From positions 62,001 through 126,000 of the forward strand of contig JAEUUC010000011.1 of NCBI GenBank assembly GCA_016787665.1: a stretch of 64,000 bases of DNA, written 5' to 3'. This DNA comes from Cyclobacteriaceae bacterium (GTDB taxonomy: Bacteria > Bacteroidota > Bacteroidia > Cytophagales > Cyclobacteriaceae). The first letter of the stretch is position 1. Each line of letters starts with the position of its first letter. Made by a program: the position numbers and the translations under genes. This document shows, piece after piece, positions 8,642 to 18,900 of the stretch. The notes under the pieces are model-generated. The model was not told where the DNA came from and searched no databases. It worked only from the letters and a program-made list of their open reading frames with translations.

Positions 8642-9742
8642 TCAGGCGGGAGTCACGCGGCCTTGCTCTACCCGGTAGAGGCGGGGCAAAATCCCGGCTT
8701 GCTCGAAAATACGACCGGCCCGTATCGGGCTGGCATCGGTGATAAACACCTGGCCGAACGTGTCACTCTTCATCAATTCCATTAATTTTTTCACCCGCTG
8801 GTCGTCCAGCTTGTCAAAAATGTCATCCAACAACAAAATGGGCTTATCACCGGGTCGCTCCAGAGTCTGAAACTCGGCCAGTTTGAGCGCCACCACGAAT
8901 GACTTTTGTTGTCCCTGCGATCCAAACTTTCGCAGTTCGCGCCCACTCAATGAAAACGTGAACCGATCGCGATGTGGCCCGATCGTGGTGCGCAACGCCA
9001 CCAGGTCTGTTGGGATGGCCCTTTGCAGCAGTTCTGCCAAACCTGGGCCGGGCGAACTGATTTCATAGCCGATATCCGGCTGCTCACCCGTACCTCCACA
9101 AACAAACGAGTAGTGTTGAACCAGGCGTTGGGTAAACACGGGCAGCAACCGCTGACGGTAGCCGATAATCACGCTCGTGCTTGCCGCCAGGTGCTGGTGG
9201 TATTGCGCAAACAAGTCGTAGTCGACCCGCCCCGATTGTGCCGAGAGCTGCAACAAGGCATTGCGCTGTTTCAGGTAGTAGTGATAGCGAATGAGTTCAG
9301 TCAGATAATCGGGAAAGAGTTGAGACAGAAGGCTGTCGAAAAACCGCCTGCGACTTTCACTGGATCCGGTCACCAACTCGCCATCGCGGGGGCAAATCAA
9401 CACCACGGGATACTTCCCGATGTGCTCCGCCAGACGCGTATACTCCACATCATTCTCGCGAACGGATTTCTTCCCTTTTTGAAAAGCGCAGGCGACTTCG
9501 GCCACGCCTGTGGGCCGTTCAAATTTTCCTTTCACCAAAAACTGGTGCTGTCCCTCGCGCACATTCTGGCCGTCAGACGGGGCAAAGGCGCTTTTGGTAA
9601 ACCCGAGGTAGTAGATGGCATCCAGCAGATTGGTTTTGCCGCTTCCGTTCATGCCCATCAACACATGGCAGCCTTCGGCAAATTCGAGGTACTGATCCTC
9701 GTAGTTCTTAAAGTTGTAGACGTGAAGGTGGCGAAGCAACAT
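8642..9742 (-). CDS. recF: DNA replication and repair protein RecF
   Basis: RecF is an SMC-like ATPase that, with RecO and RecR, loads RecA at gapped DNA. I start it at the ATG at 9742 (MLLRHLHVYNFKNYEDQ), because that gives the usual short distance to the Walker A motif GMNGSGKT at residues 30-37; the in-frame GTG-type extension to 9769 is not needed. The ABC signature region KFGSQGQQKSFVVALKLAE and the Walker B/D-loop PILLLDDIFDKLDD are both present. At 366 residues it is full length. It precedes dciA and is divergent from pdhA. Confidence 0.95.
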   Translation of the reverse strand: MLLRHLHVYNFKNYEDQYLEFAEGCHVLMGMNGSGKTNLLDAIYYLGFTKSAFAPSDGQNVREGQHQFLVKGKFERPTGVAEVACAFQKGKKSVRENDVEYTRLAEHIGKYPVVLICPRDGELVTGSSESRRRFFDSLLSQLFPDYLTELIRYHYYLKQRNALLQLSAQSGRVDYDLFAQYHQHLAASTSVIIGYRQRLLPVFTQRLVQHYSFVCGGTGEQPDIGYEISSPGPGLAELLQRAIPTDLVALRTTIGPHRDRFTFSLSGRELRKFGSQGQQKSFVVALKLAEFQTLERPGDKPILLLDDIFDKLDDQRVKKLMELMKSDTFGQVFITDASPIRAGRIFEQAGILPRLYRVEQGRVTPA

Positions 9743-9768
9743 GTTGTGGGGTTCCGCGCATACCAGCA

Positions 9769-9800
9769 TTTGGCGATTGCTAAATCGTGCCGTATTTTCG
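9769..9800 (+). promoter_or_regulatory. Probable promoter of pdhA
   Basis: TTTG (9769-9772) and TATTTTCG (9793-9800, one mismatch to TAnnTTTG) are 20 nt apart. The ATG of pdhA follows 38 nt later. The -33 box lies just upstream of the recF start on the other strand. Confidence 0.5.
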
Positions 9801-9838
9801 CAGTTCTCTTGTTACGTTGAACACTCAAAATTAGCAAT

Positions 9839-10870
9839 ATGGCTACCACAGCCCAAGCCAAAACCAAGACCAACGCAGCCCCCGATTCATTTTCGAAGGA
9901 GACTTACATGTTTTGGTTCGAAAGCATGTACCTGATGCGCAGATTTGAAGAGCGGGCCGGGCAACTCTATGGCATGCAAAAGATTCGCGGTTTTTGCCAC
10001 CTCTACATCGGGCAAGAGGCTTGCGCGGCAGGAGCTGTTACCGCCTTGCGAAAAGGCGATAAATGGATTACCGCCTATCGCGACCACGCCCACCCGCTGG
10101 CGTTGGGCACGGACCCTAAGTACGTGATGGCCGAGTTATACGGCAAAGAAACCGGTATAACCAAAGGCAAGGGCGGATCCATGCACATCTTTGACAAGAA
10201 TGTGAATTTCATTGGCGGCCATGGCATTGTGGGGGCACAGGTGCCCATGGGGGCGGGCATTGCGTTTGCCGAGATGTACAATAACACCGGCAATGTGTGC
10301 ATTTGCCACATGGGCGATGGTGCGGTGCGGCAGGGAGCCTTTCACGAAGCGCTTAACCTGGCCATGCTATGGAAATTGCCGGTGATCTTTGTGATCGAGA
10401 ATAACGGCTACGCCATGGGTACTTCCGTGACGCGCACCTCAAACGTGCACGAGTTATATACGCTGGGTGAATCGTACGATATGCCGGCCGAACCCGTGGA
10501 TGGTATGAAGGTGGAAGATATTCATATGGCTGTGGCGCGCGCAGCCGAACGGGCTCGGGCTGGCGAAGGCCCTACCCTGCTGGAATTCCGAACCTACCGC
10601 TACAAAGGCCACTCCATGAGTGACCCGCAGAAATACCGCACCAAGGAAGAGGTCGAAGCCTACAAGCAGCGCGATCCGGTTGAACAAGTGCGCGACACCA
10701 TTTTGAAGAAGAAATTCGCCACTGCGGCTGAATTGGAGGCCATTGAAGCCAAGGTGAACGCACAGGTGGAAGAGAGCGTTAAGTTCTCTGAAGAATCCGC
10801 CTTCCCGGATCCGAAAGAGGCGCTCACGGACATCTACGTACAAACCGATTACCCCTTCGTGCTCGACTAG
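9839..10870 (+). CDS. pdhA: Pyruvate dehydrogenase E1 component, alpha subunit
   Basis: E1-alpha binds thiamine diphosphate together with E1-beta and decarboxylates pyruvate for the pyruvate dehydrogenase complex. The 343-residue product has the thiamine diphosphate motif running from GDGAVRQGAFHEALN to ENNGYAMGTS (about 159-196), and the loop YRYKGHSMSDPQKY that in other species holds the regulatory serines. It has the length and residues of the separate alpha subunit, not the fused aceE type. The beta subunit is not next to it here. A branched-chain 2-oxoacid dehydrogenase E1-alpha is the main alternative, but the overall match favours pyruvate. Confidence 0.93.
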   Translation: MATTAQAKTKTNAAPDSFSKETYMFWFESMYLMRRFEERAGQLYGMQKIRGFCHLYIGQEACAAGAVTALRKGDKWITAYRDHAHPLALGTDPKYVMAELYGKETGITKGKGGSMHIFDKNVNFIGGHGIVGAQVPMGAGIAFAEMYNNTGNVCICHMGDGAVRQGAFHEALNLAMLWKLPVIFVIENNGYAMGTSVTRTSNVHELYTLGESYDMPAEPVDGMKVEDIHMAVARAAERARAGEGPTLLEFRTYRYKGHSMSDPQKYRTKEEVEAYKQRDPVEQVRDTILKKKFATAAELEAIEAKVNAQVEESVKFSEESAFPDPKEALTDIYVQTDYPFVLD

Positions 10871-10876
10871 GGCGCT

Positions 10877-10907
10877 TTTGGCAAATCCGGTTGAATCATT
10901 AGTTTTG
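10877..10907 (+). promoter_or_regulatory. Promoter upstream of the TPR gene
   Basis: TTTG (10877-10880) and a perfect TAGTTTTG (10900-10907) are 19 nt apart, a very good match to the Bacteroidota consensus. The start of the TPR gene is 34 nt downstream. Confidence 0.72.
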
Positions 10908-10910
10908 CAG

Positions 10911-10936
10911 CCCCGTTGAACACGGGGTTTATTTTT
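10911..10936 (+). terminator. Terminator-like hairpin in the TPR gene leader
   Basis: CCCCGT and ACGGGG form a 6-bp stem around TGAAC, followed by TTTATTTTTT. It has the form of an intrinsic terminator for pdhA. However, it lies directly downstream of the promoter at 10877-10907, so it would also fall at the very 5' end of the next transcript. Confidence 0.6.
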
Positions 10937-10941
10937 TGGTC

Positions 10942-11637
10942 ATGGCGAAAAAAGAGGAAAAAAAGGACATTTTAGACAACGCAGAAGCGCTTCAGGAAAA
11001 AGTTGTTTCCGCAGAGCATTGGATCGAAGAGAATCCAAAAATCGTAATTGGTGTTGTGGTTGTGTTGCTGCTGGCAGCCGGTGCCTATTTTGGCGGCCGC
11101 TATTGGATTGATACCCGCGATCAGGAAGCCCAAACCGAAATGTTCCAGGCCATTCGTTACTTCGAAAAGGACAACCTGGACACACTGGAGTTGGCATTGA
11201 ATGGTGACGGCAATAACCTCGGCTTCCTGCAAATTATTGACGATTACAAGTGGACACCCGCGGCCAACCTGGCGAATTTCTATGCGGGGGCGGCTTACCT
11301 GAAACAGGGAAAATTTCCCTTGGCCATTTTCCACCTCAAAGATTTTGAATCGAGCGACTTGCTGGTGCAGGCCCGTGCCTACAGCCTGATTGGCGATGCC
11401 TATATGGAGCAAAAGGATTATGCGAATGCCGCCAGTTATTACGACAAGGCCAGTTCGTATAAGCCAAATAAGTTTTTCACTCCGCAATACCTGATGAAAG
11501 CGGCCCTGGCGTACGAGTTGCTTCAGGACACCGTGAAGGCTAAGGCCGCCTATCAGCGCATAATCGATGAATATTGGGATAGCGCGGAAGTGCAAAACGC
11601 CAAGAAGTTCAAGGCGCGACTGGACAATAATTCGTAA
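10942..11637 (+). CDS. Membrane-anchored tetratricopeptide-repeat protein
   Basis: The ATG at 10942 gives MAKKEEKKDILDN and a 231-residue product. A charged cytoplasmic stretch (about 1-33) is followed by one membrane helix (about 36-56, IVIGVVVVLLLAAGAYFGG) and then TPR-like helices (about 100-225), including the repeat DAYMEQKDYANAASYYDKA. This layout resembles the YfgM/TPR_21-type ancillary proteins that sit at the inner membrane with a periplasmic TPR domain and act near the Sec translocon. That functional reading is inference from layout. It has its own promoter and ends at a strong terminator. Confidence 0.8.
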   Translation: MAKKEEKKDILDNAEALQEKVVSAEHWIEENPKIVIGVVVVLLLAAGAYFGGRYWIDTRDQEAQTEMFQAIRYFEKDNLDTLELALNGDGNNLGFLQIIDDYKWTPAANLANFYAGAAYLKQGKFPLAIFHLKDFESSDLLVQARAYSLIGDAYMEQKDYANAASYYDKASSYKPNKFFTPQYLMKAALAYELLQDTVKAKAAYQRIIDEYWDSAEVQNAKKFKARLDNNS

Positions 11638-11659
11638 TCAATACCTTGTTATATTTGAA

Positions 11660-11684
11660 GGGCAGCCCAACGCTGCCCTTTTTT
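11660..11684 (+). terminator. Intrinsic terminator after the TPR gene
   Basis: GGGCAG (11660-11665) and CTGCCC (11673-11678) pair around CCAACG and are followed by six T. It lies 22 nt past the stop codon and just ahead of ribH, which argues against any ribH start upstream of 11685. Confidence 0.8.
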
Positions 11685-11696
11685 ATTGATCGCCAT

Positions 11697-12161
11697 ATGC
11701 CGGGACAACTAAAATCAACCACAGGGGCCAAAGCCCGAAAAATTTCAAACAAAAAGTTCGGGATTGTAGTGGCCGAATGGAACGAGGAGATTACCGAAGC
11801 CTTGTACCAAGGGGCGTGGAATGCCCTTATCGAAATGGGCGCCAGTAAACGCAACATATCGCGCGTAAACGTGCCGGGCAGTTTCGAACTTCCCTTGGGC
11901 GCACAACGGCTGGCCGAACAAAAAAAGGTTGATGCCGTCATTTGCCTGGGTTGCGTCATTCAAGGCGACACACCACACTTTGATTATATCTGTCAGGCAA
12001 CCAGCTATGGCATCATGAAAGTGGGTTTAAAAACCGGAAAGCCCGTTGTGTTTGGCGTGCTTACCACGCTCAACGCACAACAGGCTCTCGATCGGGCTGG
12101 GGGCAAGCTCGGTAACAAAGGCGAAGAAGCCGCAGTTACCGCTGTCGCCATGCTTTCCTGA
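11697..12161 (+). CDS. ribH: 6,7-dimethyl-8-ribityllumazine synthase
   Basis: Lumazine synthase joins a pyrimidine and dihydroxybutanone phosphate in the last-but-one step of riboflavin synthesis. I use the ATG at 11697 (MPGQLKSTTGAKARK) because an in-frame extension to 11646 would be read through the upstream terminator. The 154-residue product has the family landmarks VPGSFELPLGA (about 59-69), GCVIQGDTPHFDYIC with the active-site histidine, and the FGVLTTLNAQQALDRAGG phosphate-binding end. The stop codon directly abuts the stop of the convergent icd gene. Confidence 0.96.
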   Translation: MPGQLKSTTGAKARKISNKKFGIVVAEWNEEITEALYQGAWNALIEMGASKRNISRVNVPGSFELPLGAQRLAEQKKVDAVICLGCVIQGDTPHFDYICQATSYGIMKVGLKTGKPVVFGVLTTLNAQQALDRAGGKLGNKGEEAAVTAVAMLS

Positions 12162-13388
12162 TTACATATTCTTCACCACATCTTTGGCAAACTCCGAACA
12201 CTTGAGCAACGTGGCGCCTTGCATCAGCCGATGGAAGTCGTACGTTACCCGTTTGGAGGCGATAGCCGCCTCAAGTCCTTTGTAGATCAGGTTGGCTACT
12301 TCCGGCCAGCCCATGTATTCAAACATCATGGCCCCGGACAAAATCACCGAACCCGGATTCACTTTGTCTTGCCCCGCATACTTGGGAGCGGTGCCATGGG
12401 TAGCTTCGAATATCGCGTGACCCGTGACGTAATTGATGTTACCTCCCGGAGCGATACCAATGCCACCCACAATCGCAGCCGCGGCATCTGAGATGTAATC
12501 CCCGTTGAGGTTGGCCGTAGCCACTACCGAGTATTCATCGGGCCGCAACAAAATCTGCTGAAGGAATGCATCGGCAATGGAATCTTTGATGATCAGTTTA
12601 TGACCGTTCCTTTCGATCACCTGCCAGGGGCCGCCATCCAGATCAACCGCGCCAAATTCGCGCTTGGCCAGGGCATAACTCCAATCGCGGAAACCACCGG
12701 AGGTAAACTTCATGATGTTACCCTTATGTACAATCGTGACACTCGGCTTCTTGTGCTCCAGTGCATAGGATATGGCCGCGCGGGTCAGCCGTTCGGTTCC
12801 TTCAATGGAAATAGGCTTAATACCGATGCCCGAAGTTTCGGGGAAGCGCACCTTCTTGTATTGTTTTGGAAACGTTTCTTTCAACCAGGTCATGAACTTT
12901 TTGTTGTCTTCCGTGCCTTGTTGAAATTCGATGCCCGCGTAGATGTCCTCCGTATTCTCGCGGAAGATTACCATGTCGGTCTTCTTCGGTTCTTTTACCG
13001 GGGACGGCACGCCTTCAAACCAGCGCACAGGGCGAAGACATACATACAAATCCAGTTCCTGGCGCAAGGCCACGTTGAGCGACCGAATACCGCCACCCAC
13101 GGGCGTAGTGAGGGGCCCCTTAATGCCCACCAGGTAGTCGCGGAAAACCGTGAGGGTTTCATCAGGCAGCCAGTTGCCTGTCTTGTTGAACGCTTTTTCA
13201 CCCGCGAGCACTTCCTTCCATATCACCTTACGCTTGCTGCCGTACGCTTTTTGAATGGCCGAGTCAAAAACGAGTTGAGAGGCAGGCCAAATGTCAACAC
13301 CTGTACCGTCACCTTCGATAAACGGGATGGTCGGGTTATCGGGCACGTTAAGTTTGCCTTGGCTAATGGTTATTTTGTGATCGCTCAT
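12162..13388 (-). CDS. icd: NADP-dependent isocitrate dehydrogenase
   Basis: This enzyme converts isocitrate to 2-oxoglutarate in the citric acid cycle. I start it at the ATG at 13388 ([17 protein letters not shown]), giving 408 residues, close to the 416 of the E. coli Icd; the longer in-frame upstream part is not family-like. The isocitrate-binding loop [14 protein letters not shown] with the serine that is phosphorylated by AceK in E. coli, LYVCLRPVR, and [13 protein letters not shown] are all present, as is the NADP region [17 protein letters not shown]. It belongs to the homodimeric E. coli type, not the large monomeric type. No AceK gene is seen here. Confidence 0.96.
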   Translation of the reverse strand: MSDHKITISQGKLNVPDNPTIPFIEGDGTGVDIWPASQLVFDSAIQKAYGSKRKVIWKEVLAGEKAFNKTGNWLPDETLTVFRDYLVGIKGPLTTPVGGGIRSLNVALRQELDLYVCLRPVRWFEGVPSPVKEPKKTDMVIFRENTEDIYAGIEFQQGTEDNKKFMTWLKETFPKQYKKVRFPETSGIGIKPISIEGTERLTRAAISYALEHKKPSVTIVHKGNIMKFTSGGFRDWSYALAKREFGAVDLDGGPWQVIERNGHKLIIKDSIADAFLQQILLRPDEYSVVATANLNGDYISDAAAAIVGGIGIAPGGNINYVTGHAIFEATHGTAPKYAGQDKVNPGSVILSGAMMFEYMGWPEVANLIYKGLEAAIASKRVTYDFHRLMQGATLLKCSEFAKDVVKNM

Positions 13389-13498
13389 GGGTTGGCTGGG
13401 GTTTAAAAATGCTGTTATTTGAATCTTTAAGGGGTTGAAGTTAAAAAATCCTCCACCCAAAGGAAAATGTGCAAACCGTTCAGACGTTACTTAGCATC

Positions 13499-14050
13499 AT
13501 GAAAACAGTAATCCCCGTCCTGGCACTGGCACTTTTATCCTTTCGCGGACACACACAATCGTTCTGCCCAAGCCCAGAAGAACAGGAATTGGCACGACTC
13601 ATTATGGTCTACCGGCTGGAAAAAGGTTTGCCCCCGATTGCCATTTCCGAAAAACTAACCCGCGTGGCGCAACTTCACATAAAAGACCTCGATGCCCACT
13701 TTGATCCTGCCAACCGGGACGGCTGCAATATGCACACCTGGTCAGCCCAAGGCGCGTGGACACCTTGTTGTTATACCCGCGACCACAAACAGGCCGATTG
13801 CATGTGGAACAAGCCACGCGAGATTGCCAATTTTGACACCGATGGCTTTGAGATTGCCGGCTTCGGATCGGCTGGTCTCAATCCTCAACAAGCCTTGGAC
13901 ATGTGGAAGACCAGTGCCGGCCACAATGCGGTGTTGATAAATGAAGGAATCTGGAAAAGCAAAACGTGGCAGTCGGTTGGGATCGGAATAGGGAAGCGCT
14001 TTGCCGTGGTGTGGTTTGCCGACCGGGCTGATGATGTCAACTGTCGTTAG
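13499..14050 (+). CDS. Secreted CAP-domain (SCP-like) protein
   Basis: The ATG at 13499 gives [21 protein letters not shown], a clear signal peptide, so the 183-residue product is exported. The mature part resembles a CAP/SCP domain: an early helix [17 protein letters not shown] (about 25-41), a central His/Asp-bearing stretch HIKDLDAHF, and later [20 protein letters not shown] with the GHN motif typical of CAP domains, ending in AVVWFAD. Six cysteines suggest disulfides. Its function is unknown; CAP proteins are generally secreted and bind lipids or cell-surface ligands. It overlaps the convergent panB gene by 4 nt at the stop codons. Confidence 0.8.
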   Translation: MKTVIPVLALALLSFRGHTQSFCPSPEEQELARLIMVYRLEKGLPPIAISEKLTRVAQLHIKDLDAHFDPANRDGCNMHTWSAQGAWTPCCYTRDHKQADCMWNKPREIANFDTDGFEIAGFGSAGLNPQQALDMWKTSAGHNAVLINEGIWKSKTWQSVGIGIGKRFAVVWFADRADDVNCR

Positions 14051-14868
14051 TACTGCTCGTCTGCGCTGGGGAATCCCCCATCCTTGATATCCCGAATATA
14101 TTGTTTGACGGCTCCCGAAACGACCGCATTCAGATCCGCATAACGTCTCAGGAATCGCGGTTTGAATTCCTGCGTGATGCCTAACATATCTTGCATTACC
14201 AGGACCTGGCCATCCACCCCGGAACCCGCTCCGATACCAATGACCGGTATGTGCAGGTTGCGGGCCACGCGGGTCGCCAACTCCGCAGGAATTTTCTCGA
14301 GCACGAGCGCAAAGCAGCCGCATTCCTGAAGCATCAGCGCATCTTCCATCAACTTATTGGCTTCCTGTTCTTCGCGCGCCCGCACGGTGTACGTGCCAAA
14401 TTTGTAAATGGACTGGGGGGTTAGACCCAGATGCCCCATCACGGGAACTCCGGCACTCAAAATACGAAGGACAGAATCTTTCACTTCGCTGCCGCCTTCC
14501 AACTTGACCGCATGCCCCCCGGACTCTTTCATGATGCGAATGGACGACCGCAAGGCCTCACCCGAACTTCCCTGATAATACCCAAACGGGATATCCACCA
14601 CGACTAACGCCCGCCTCACGGCTTTGACCACCGAACTCGCATGGTAAATCATCTGATCGAGCGTAATGGGAAGCGTGGTTTCGTTACCGGCCATAACGTT
14701 GCTGGCCGAGTCACCCACCAGAATCACGTCAATTCCGGCTCCATCGATGATGCGTGCCATGCTGTAGTCATAAGCGGTGAGCATCGAAATTTTCTCACCG
14801 CGGTTCTTCATCTCCTGCAACTGGTGCGTGGTGATTTTCTTTACGTCTTGATTTTTATGAACCGACAT
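14047..14868 (-). CDS. panB: 3-methyl-2-oxobutanoate hydroxymethyltransferase
   Basis: PanB adds a hydroxymethyl group from methylenetetrahydrofolate to ketoisovalerate, the first step of pantothenate and CoA synthesis. The 273-residue product has the Mg-binding [11 protein letters not shown] stretch (about 52-62), the [12 protein letters not shown] segment, [11 protein letters not shown], and the late [11 protein letters not shown] loop. Length is normal. It follows a phosphoribosyltransferase gene by 24 nt and an lrp-type regulator before that, so the three probably form one transcript. Confidence 0.96.
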   Translation of the reverse strand: MSVHKNQDVKKITTHQLQEMKNRGEKISMLTAYDYSMARIIDGAGIDVILVGDSASNVMAGNETTLPITLDQMIYHASSVVKAVRRALVVVDIPFGYYQGSSGEALRSSIRIMKESGGHAVKLEGGSEVKDSVLRILSAGVPVMGHLGLTPQSIYKFGTYTVRAREEQEANKLMEDALMLQECGCFALVLEKIPAELATRVARNLHIPVIGIGAGSGVDGQVLVMQDMLGITQEFKPRFLRRYADLNAVVSGAVKQYIRDIKDGGFPSADEQY

Positions 14869-14892
14869 GGAGCGCGATGGGCGTTTTACAAA

Positions 14893-15405
14893 CTAAACGA
14901 GGTGTACGGCCGACTTCTTCCCCAACGTCACCTCAACATGATCGTTGAGTGTGGTGGCCAGTTCATAGCCGGTGTAGGCCGGGTGAATCGGAAACGCGGT
15001 ATGGGCCCGATTGACCAACACGGCAACTTGCAACTTTTTAACCGGCACGTCCAAAAAGGGTTTGAGGGCGTACACAAGGGTTCGCCCGGAGTTGAGCACA
15101 TCGTCAACAACAACGATGCTCTTTTTCTGAAATTCTTTCTCTTCAGCGTCTACCGTCACCGGTTCCGAAGAGGGGATATCTTTATTCATCCGCACCTTCA
15201 AAACAAGTACCTCAAAGGGCGCAATACTTTCCAACTCACGAGCCAACAGTTGAGCCAGTGTGTAACCCTGGCCGTCAATGCCGGCCAGGCAGAGAACTTT
15301 TTCCCCCAGGTTATTCTCCAAAATTTGAAACGCGATGCGCTTGATTTTCTGGTTTACCTGGGCATGGTCCAACACCAGGGTTTTCTCCTCGGTCGAATCA
15401 CTCAT
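14893..15405 (-). CDS. Phosphoribosyltransferase (PyrR-like)
   Basis: The 170-residue product has a type I PRTase fold with the PRPP-binding motif SIVVVDDVLNSGRTL (about 95-109). An early LCLAGIDGQGYTLAQLLA loop binds pyrophosphate in this family. The layout and length fit PyrR-like or hypoxanthine/uracil PRTases; the base specificity cannot be told by eye, and PyrR itself would also bind pyr mRNA. Its start overlaps the end of the Lrp-type gene by 4 nt (ATGA), so the two are translationally coupled. Confidence 0.8.
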   Translation of the reverse strand: MSDSTEEKTLVLDHAQVNQKIKRIAFQILENNLGEKVLCLAGIDGQGYTLAQLLARELESIAPFEVLVLKVRMNKDIPSSEPVTVDAEEKEFQKKSIVVVDDVLNSGRTLVYALKPFLDVPVKKLQVAVLVNRAHTAFPIHPAYTGYELATTLNDHVEVTLGKKSAVHLV

Positions 15406-15869
15406 GGTATAGGGATGGCTTTGCTGTCTTTGAACGTGGAGAGAATGATGGTGGACTGGAGGTTATCCACCACTTCAATATTGGTAACCTTTTCCAGCAT
15501 CAGCGTCTGGTAAGCCGGAATGTCGGGGGCTACCACCTTCAAGATAAAATCAGCCTGACCGGTGACGTGGTGGCATTCCACGACCTCTTCAATCTTCTTG
15601 ATCGCGCTGATAAACTTTTCAATGTTTTCTTTATTGTGACCTTTCAACGAAACGGTAACAAACGTACTCACACCCAATCCCACGCTGGCCGGATCTACCA
15701 AGGCATGATAGCTTCGAATGATACCGGCCTGTTCCAGCTTTTTTACACGCTCCAGCGTAGGCGCGGGCGACAGCCCGATTTCCTGCGCCAGTTGGGCATT
15801 CGTGATGTTGGAGTTTGCCTGGAGTAGCTCCAGAATTTTACGATCGATTTGGTCTAACTTACTTTTCAT
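15402..15869 (-). CDS. Lrp/AsnC family transcriptional regulator
   Basis: The 155-residue product starts MKSKLDQIDRKILELLQ and has the family's N-terminal winged helix (about 1-60, with ITNAQLAQEIGLSPAPTLERVKKLEQAGII) and the C-terminal RAM ligand-binding domain (about 68-150, with HHVTGQADFILKVV). Such proteins form octamers, sense amino acids and control nearby metabolic genes. It is the first gene of the lrp-PRTase-panB set. A TACCTTAG box about 15 nt upstream of the start is a possible, imperfect -7 element. Which effector it binds is not visible. Confidence 0.92.
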   Translation of the reverse strand: MKSKLDQIDRKILELLQANSNITNAQLAQEIGLSPAPTLERVKKLEQAGIIRSYHALVDPASVGLGVSTFVTVSLKGHNKENIEKFISAIKKIEEVVECHHVTGQADFILKVVAPDIPAYQTLMLEKVTNIEVVDNLQSTIILSTFKDSKAIPIP

Positions 15870-15927
15870 AGTTGGGGTAGCAAGCGAATCACTAAGGTAG
15901 AAAAAAGAAACAAATACAAAGGTTGCC

Positions 15928-18900
15928 TTATCGCACGATCAGGACACGGGCCTGCTCCACGCGCCCCTCAGCACGTAGTTGAATGATGTACACGCCCGGG
16001 GCCCATCCGGATACGTCCAGACCGCGCTGACCGCCACCGGATTCAAAGTCGGTGAGTTCGGCTATGCGCTGCCCGGTCGAATTCCAAACCTCCACCTCCG
16101 GGGGTGTGGTGGTCGGGGTCCATTGCAACCAAATCACATCGCTGGCGGGGTTCGGATGAGGCGGAAGCAAGAACCAGCCATCGCGTAGTGACACACATTG
16201 CCGGTCGTTAGTCATGATCTGGTCACTGGCCGTTGATGCACTGACACATACATAGTCGGCTTGACCCACTCCTACCCGCGCGTTCATGAATCGGACCAAT
16301 TGCTCGCCCGGCTGCAGGGTTTGCACGACTGCCTCGACAACCGACTGCATGTTGCCAAGTTGCAGCTGCAAATCAGGATTTCTGACCGGTACATTGCTTC
16401 GGTTGGTGAGTGTAACCTGTGGCAAACGCGTGCCATCCGGTTGCAAAACCAGCTCGAGCCGATCCACCGAAAGGTCGACAGCTGGCACCACAACGTTGAT
16501 TTGAACCCTTGCTGTATCGCGGCAGCCCGAAGCGCGCGCGGCAATGAGCCGTACCGGATAGGTTCCCAACGACAGGTAGGTAAACACCGGTGATATGTCA
16601 ATGGATTGCGAGTTGGCAGGATCACCAAAAAGCCATTGATACGAGGTTGCACCCGTTGACGTGTTGGTGAAATCAACCGTGAGAGGCGCGGGGCCGGCAA
16701 CAGGCGTTGCCACAAAGGCGGCCTCCGGGACGGTATTGACCACAAGCGTTCTGGAGCGTGTGTACTGGCAACCCGATTGACCGGTTACCGTCAATTGAAC
16801 GCTATAGCTTTGTGGTGTTGGAAAAATCCGTGAGGCCGTTGTACCCTGGGCCGAACCGAGTGATCCAAAATTCCATTGCCAATTCACCGCAGGGTCAGAC
16901 GGAGATGCGCTGGAGGCATCTTCAAAGGTAGTCACCTGTGTGGCGCACGGATTCTGCGCAATAAAATCCGGTTGGATGGGCACCGGCACGTTAACGACTT
17001 GCTGGCGCTGATTCAGACAGCCATTCGTACCCGTGACGATGAGCGACACCGGGAAGCTGCCTTGAGCCGGAAAAACATGGGTAGGATTGAGAGATGTGTA
17101 GGTAGTGCTTTGGATTTGCCACTGTCGGGCAACAATGCCAGTCGATGTATCGGTGAACTGCGTAGTCGAACCCGCGCAGGCGAGCCCGGTGGTAAACGTG
17201 GCGGTTGGTGATGCCGCGATGGTCACGGTCTTATTCAAAAATGCTGAGCAGCCCGTGTTGGTCGTAGTTGTGAGCGTCACGGAATAGCTGCCGCTGGTGG
17301 TATAAACGTAAGCCGGATTCCGTTGTGATGATGATCCATTGGCGGCATCGCCAAATGCCCATGACCAGGATGTGATGTTGCTATCCGTGGGCGGAGGCGT
17401 GAGGTCGGTGAACTGCGAAGGTGTTCCCGCACAGGAGAAGGGCGGCAAAGCCAGCGAGAAATCGGGGGCTGGGCGGCTGAAAACCTGAAGTGATACTTGT
17501 TTTTGATTCTGGCAGCCTGCTGCGTTGAAGGCCGTCAAGGTCACCAGGAATACTCCGGCAGCCGAATAGGTGTGTGTCGGGTTTTCAACACTGGAAATCT
17601 GGCCATCACCAAAGGTCCATTGATACCCATTCGCTGTTCCTGTTGTCAGATTTGAAAACCTGGTAGAAGCACCCTCACATGGAATCGCAACTGAAAAATC
17701 GACCAATGGACCCTCTTGTACCCCTGTTACCGTTTGGGTGGACTCAGAGTTGCATCCCGGTATCTCAACTCGTAACTTGAATGACTGTGGAGACGCAGTC
17801 TGCAATGTATAAAGCAAATCCATTGTATTCGCTACTAAAGTACCATCAACGAGCCAGTTCCAACTCACCTGTGATCCGGCCGCAAAAGACGAAGTATTAT
17901 CGAAGAGATAGGGTTGATTGGAGCAAATCGGAGCTGCTTGCGGGATTGAAAAAGAAGAAACGGGAGGTTCAAAAATAGTTACAGGCTGTTCCGTCAGATT
18001 GGTGCACCCATTCAAACTTGTTGCTTGTAATGAAACGAGGTATTCTCCTGCCGCGACAAAAACATGGTTAGCCGATGAGGTCGTGGCCTGCGATCCGTCA
18101 CCAAAATCCCAAATTTGACTGAGCAATGGTTCACCGGAATCTGCGGAAAAAGCGACAGGTCCACCTTTGCATTCACCTACGCGCGCGAAAGAGACGGCTG
18201 GTGCCATTTGTCCGCTAACGGTCACTGTTTTAGTCACCGTTTTTTCACCGAACTCGGTTGTGTTCGTCAGTGAAACATTAAAGACTCCCTCTTGTGAAAA
18301 CAAAACTCGGGGATTGGCTTCAGGGGAGGTCCTCGTTGATGCGGAGCACTGATTAGCAAAATTGACATTAAATATGAGCCCGGCACCCTGATTGGTTGCA
18401 ATGATGGACCATTCAGACTGCTCATAAGCGACCGCAAGGCCATAAATATTGCCCAGCATTACTCCGCCCACTGTACCGTGGTTAGTCACTGTCGGGGCCG
18501 ACTCGAGTGACTCACCAAAGCTGAGCTTAAGAAACATACCATCGAAGGAGACCACCAACACGTGGAAATCTGCCCCATCTTTCACGAGACGAGTGCGGCC
18601 CAAGCCGGATGCCGGAAGATTTGCCACAGCTTCGATAACAGGTAGCGAAAAAAGAGAAGAACCGAAACGAAGGCGGTATATTGTCGTACCACCCAAGTTA
18701 GCAGTCATTATTCCATACCAAATGCCACAATCCAAAACTAGATCGACATCCCCAAACCCAGGCGGCAAAGGTTGTGAGGATGTACGAAGGATATCGTGAG
18801 CAAGCGGTGAGGAAACAGCTTGCCCCAGTCGGACAACAGCTAAAGAGTTGTTCTGATCTGAGCTTACACAAATCCATCCATCAGTAGGGTCATAGCCCAA

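Noticed and set aside
8972..9820. A 282-codon open frame on the plus strand opposite recF
   Set aside because: It is antisense to a full-length, motif-complete recF and shows no recognisable domain; the real gene explains the open frame.
11650..11657. TATATTTG as a ribH promoter -7 box
   Set aside because: No TTTG at the right distance, and a strong terminator lies between it and ribH.
12600..13406. A 268-codon plus-strand frame opposite icd
   Set aside because: The frame is a by-product of icd codon use and has no recognisable domain.
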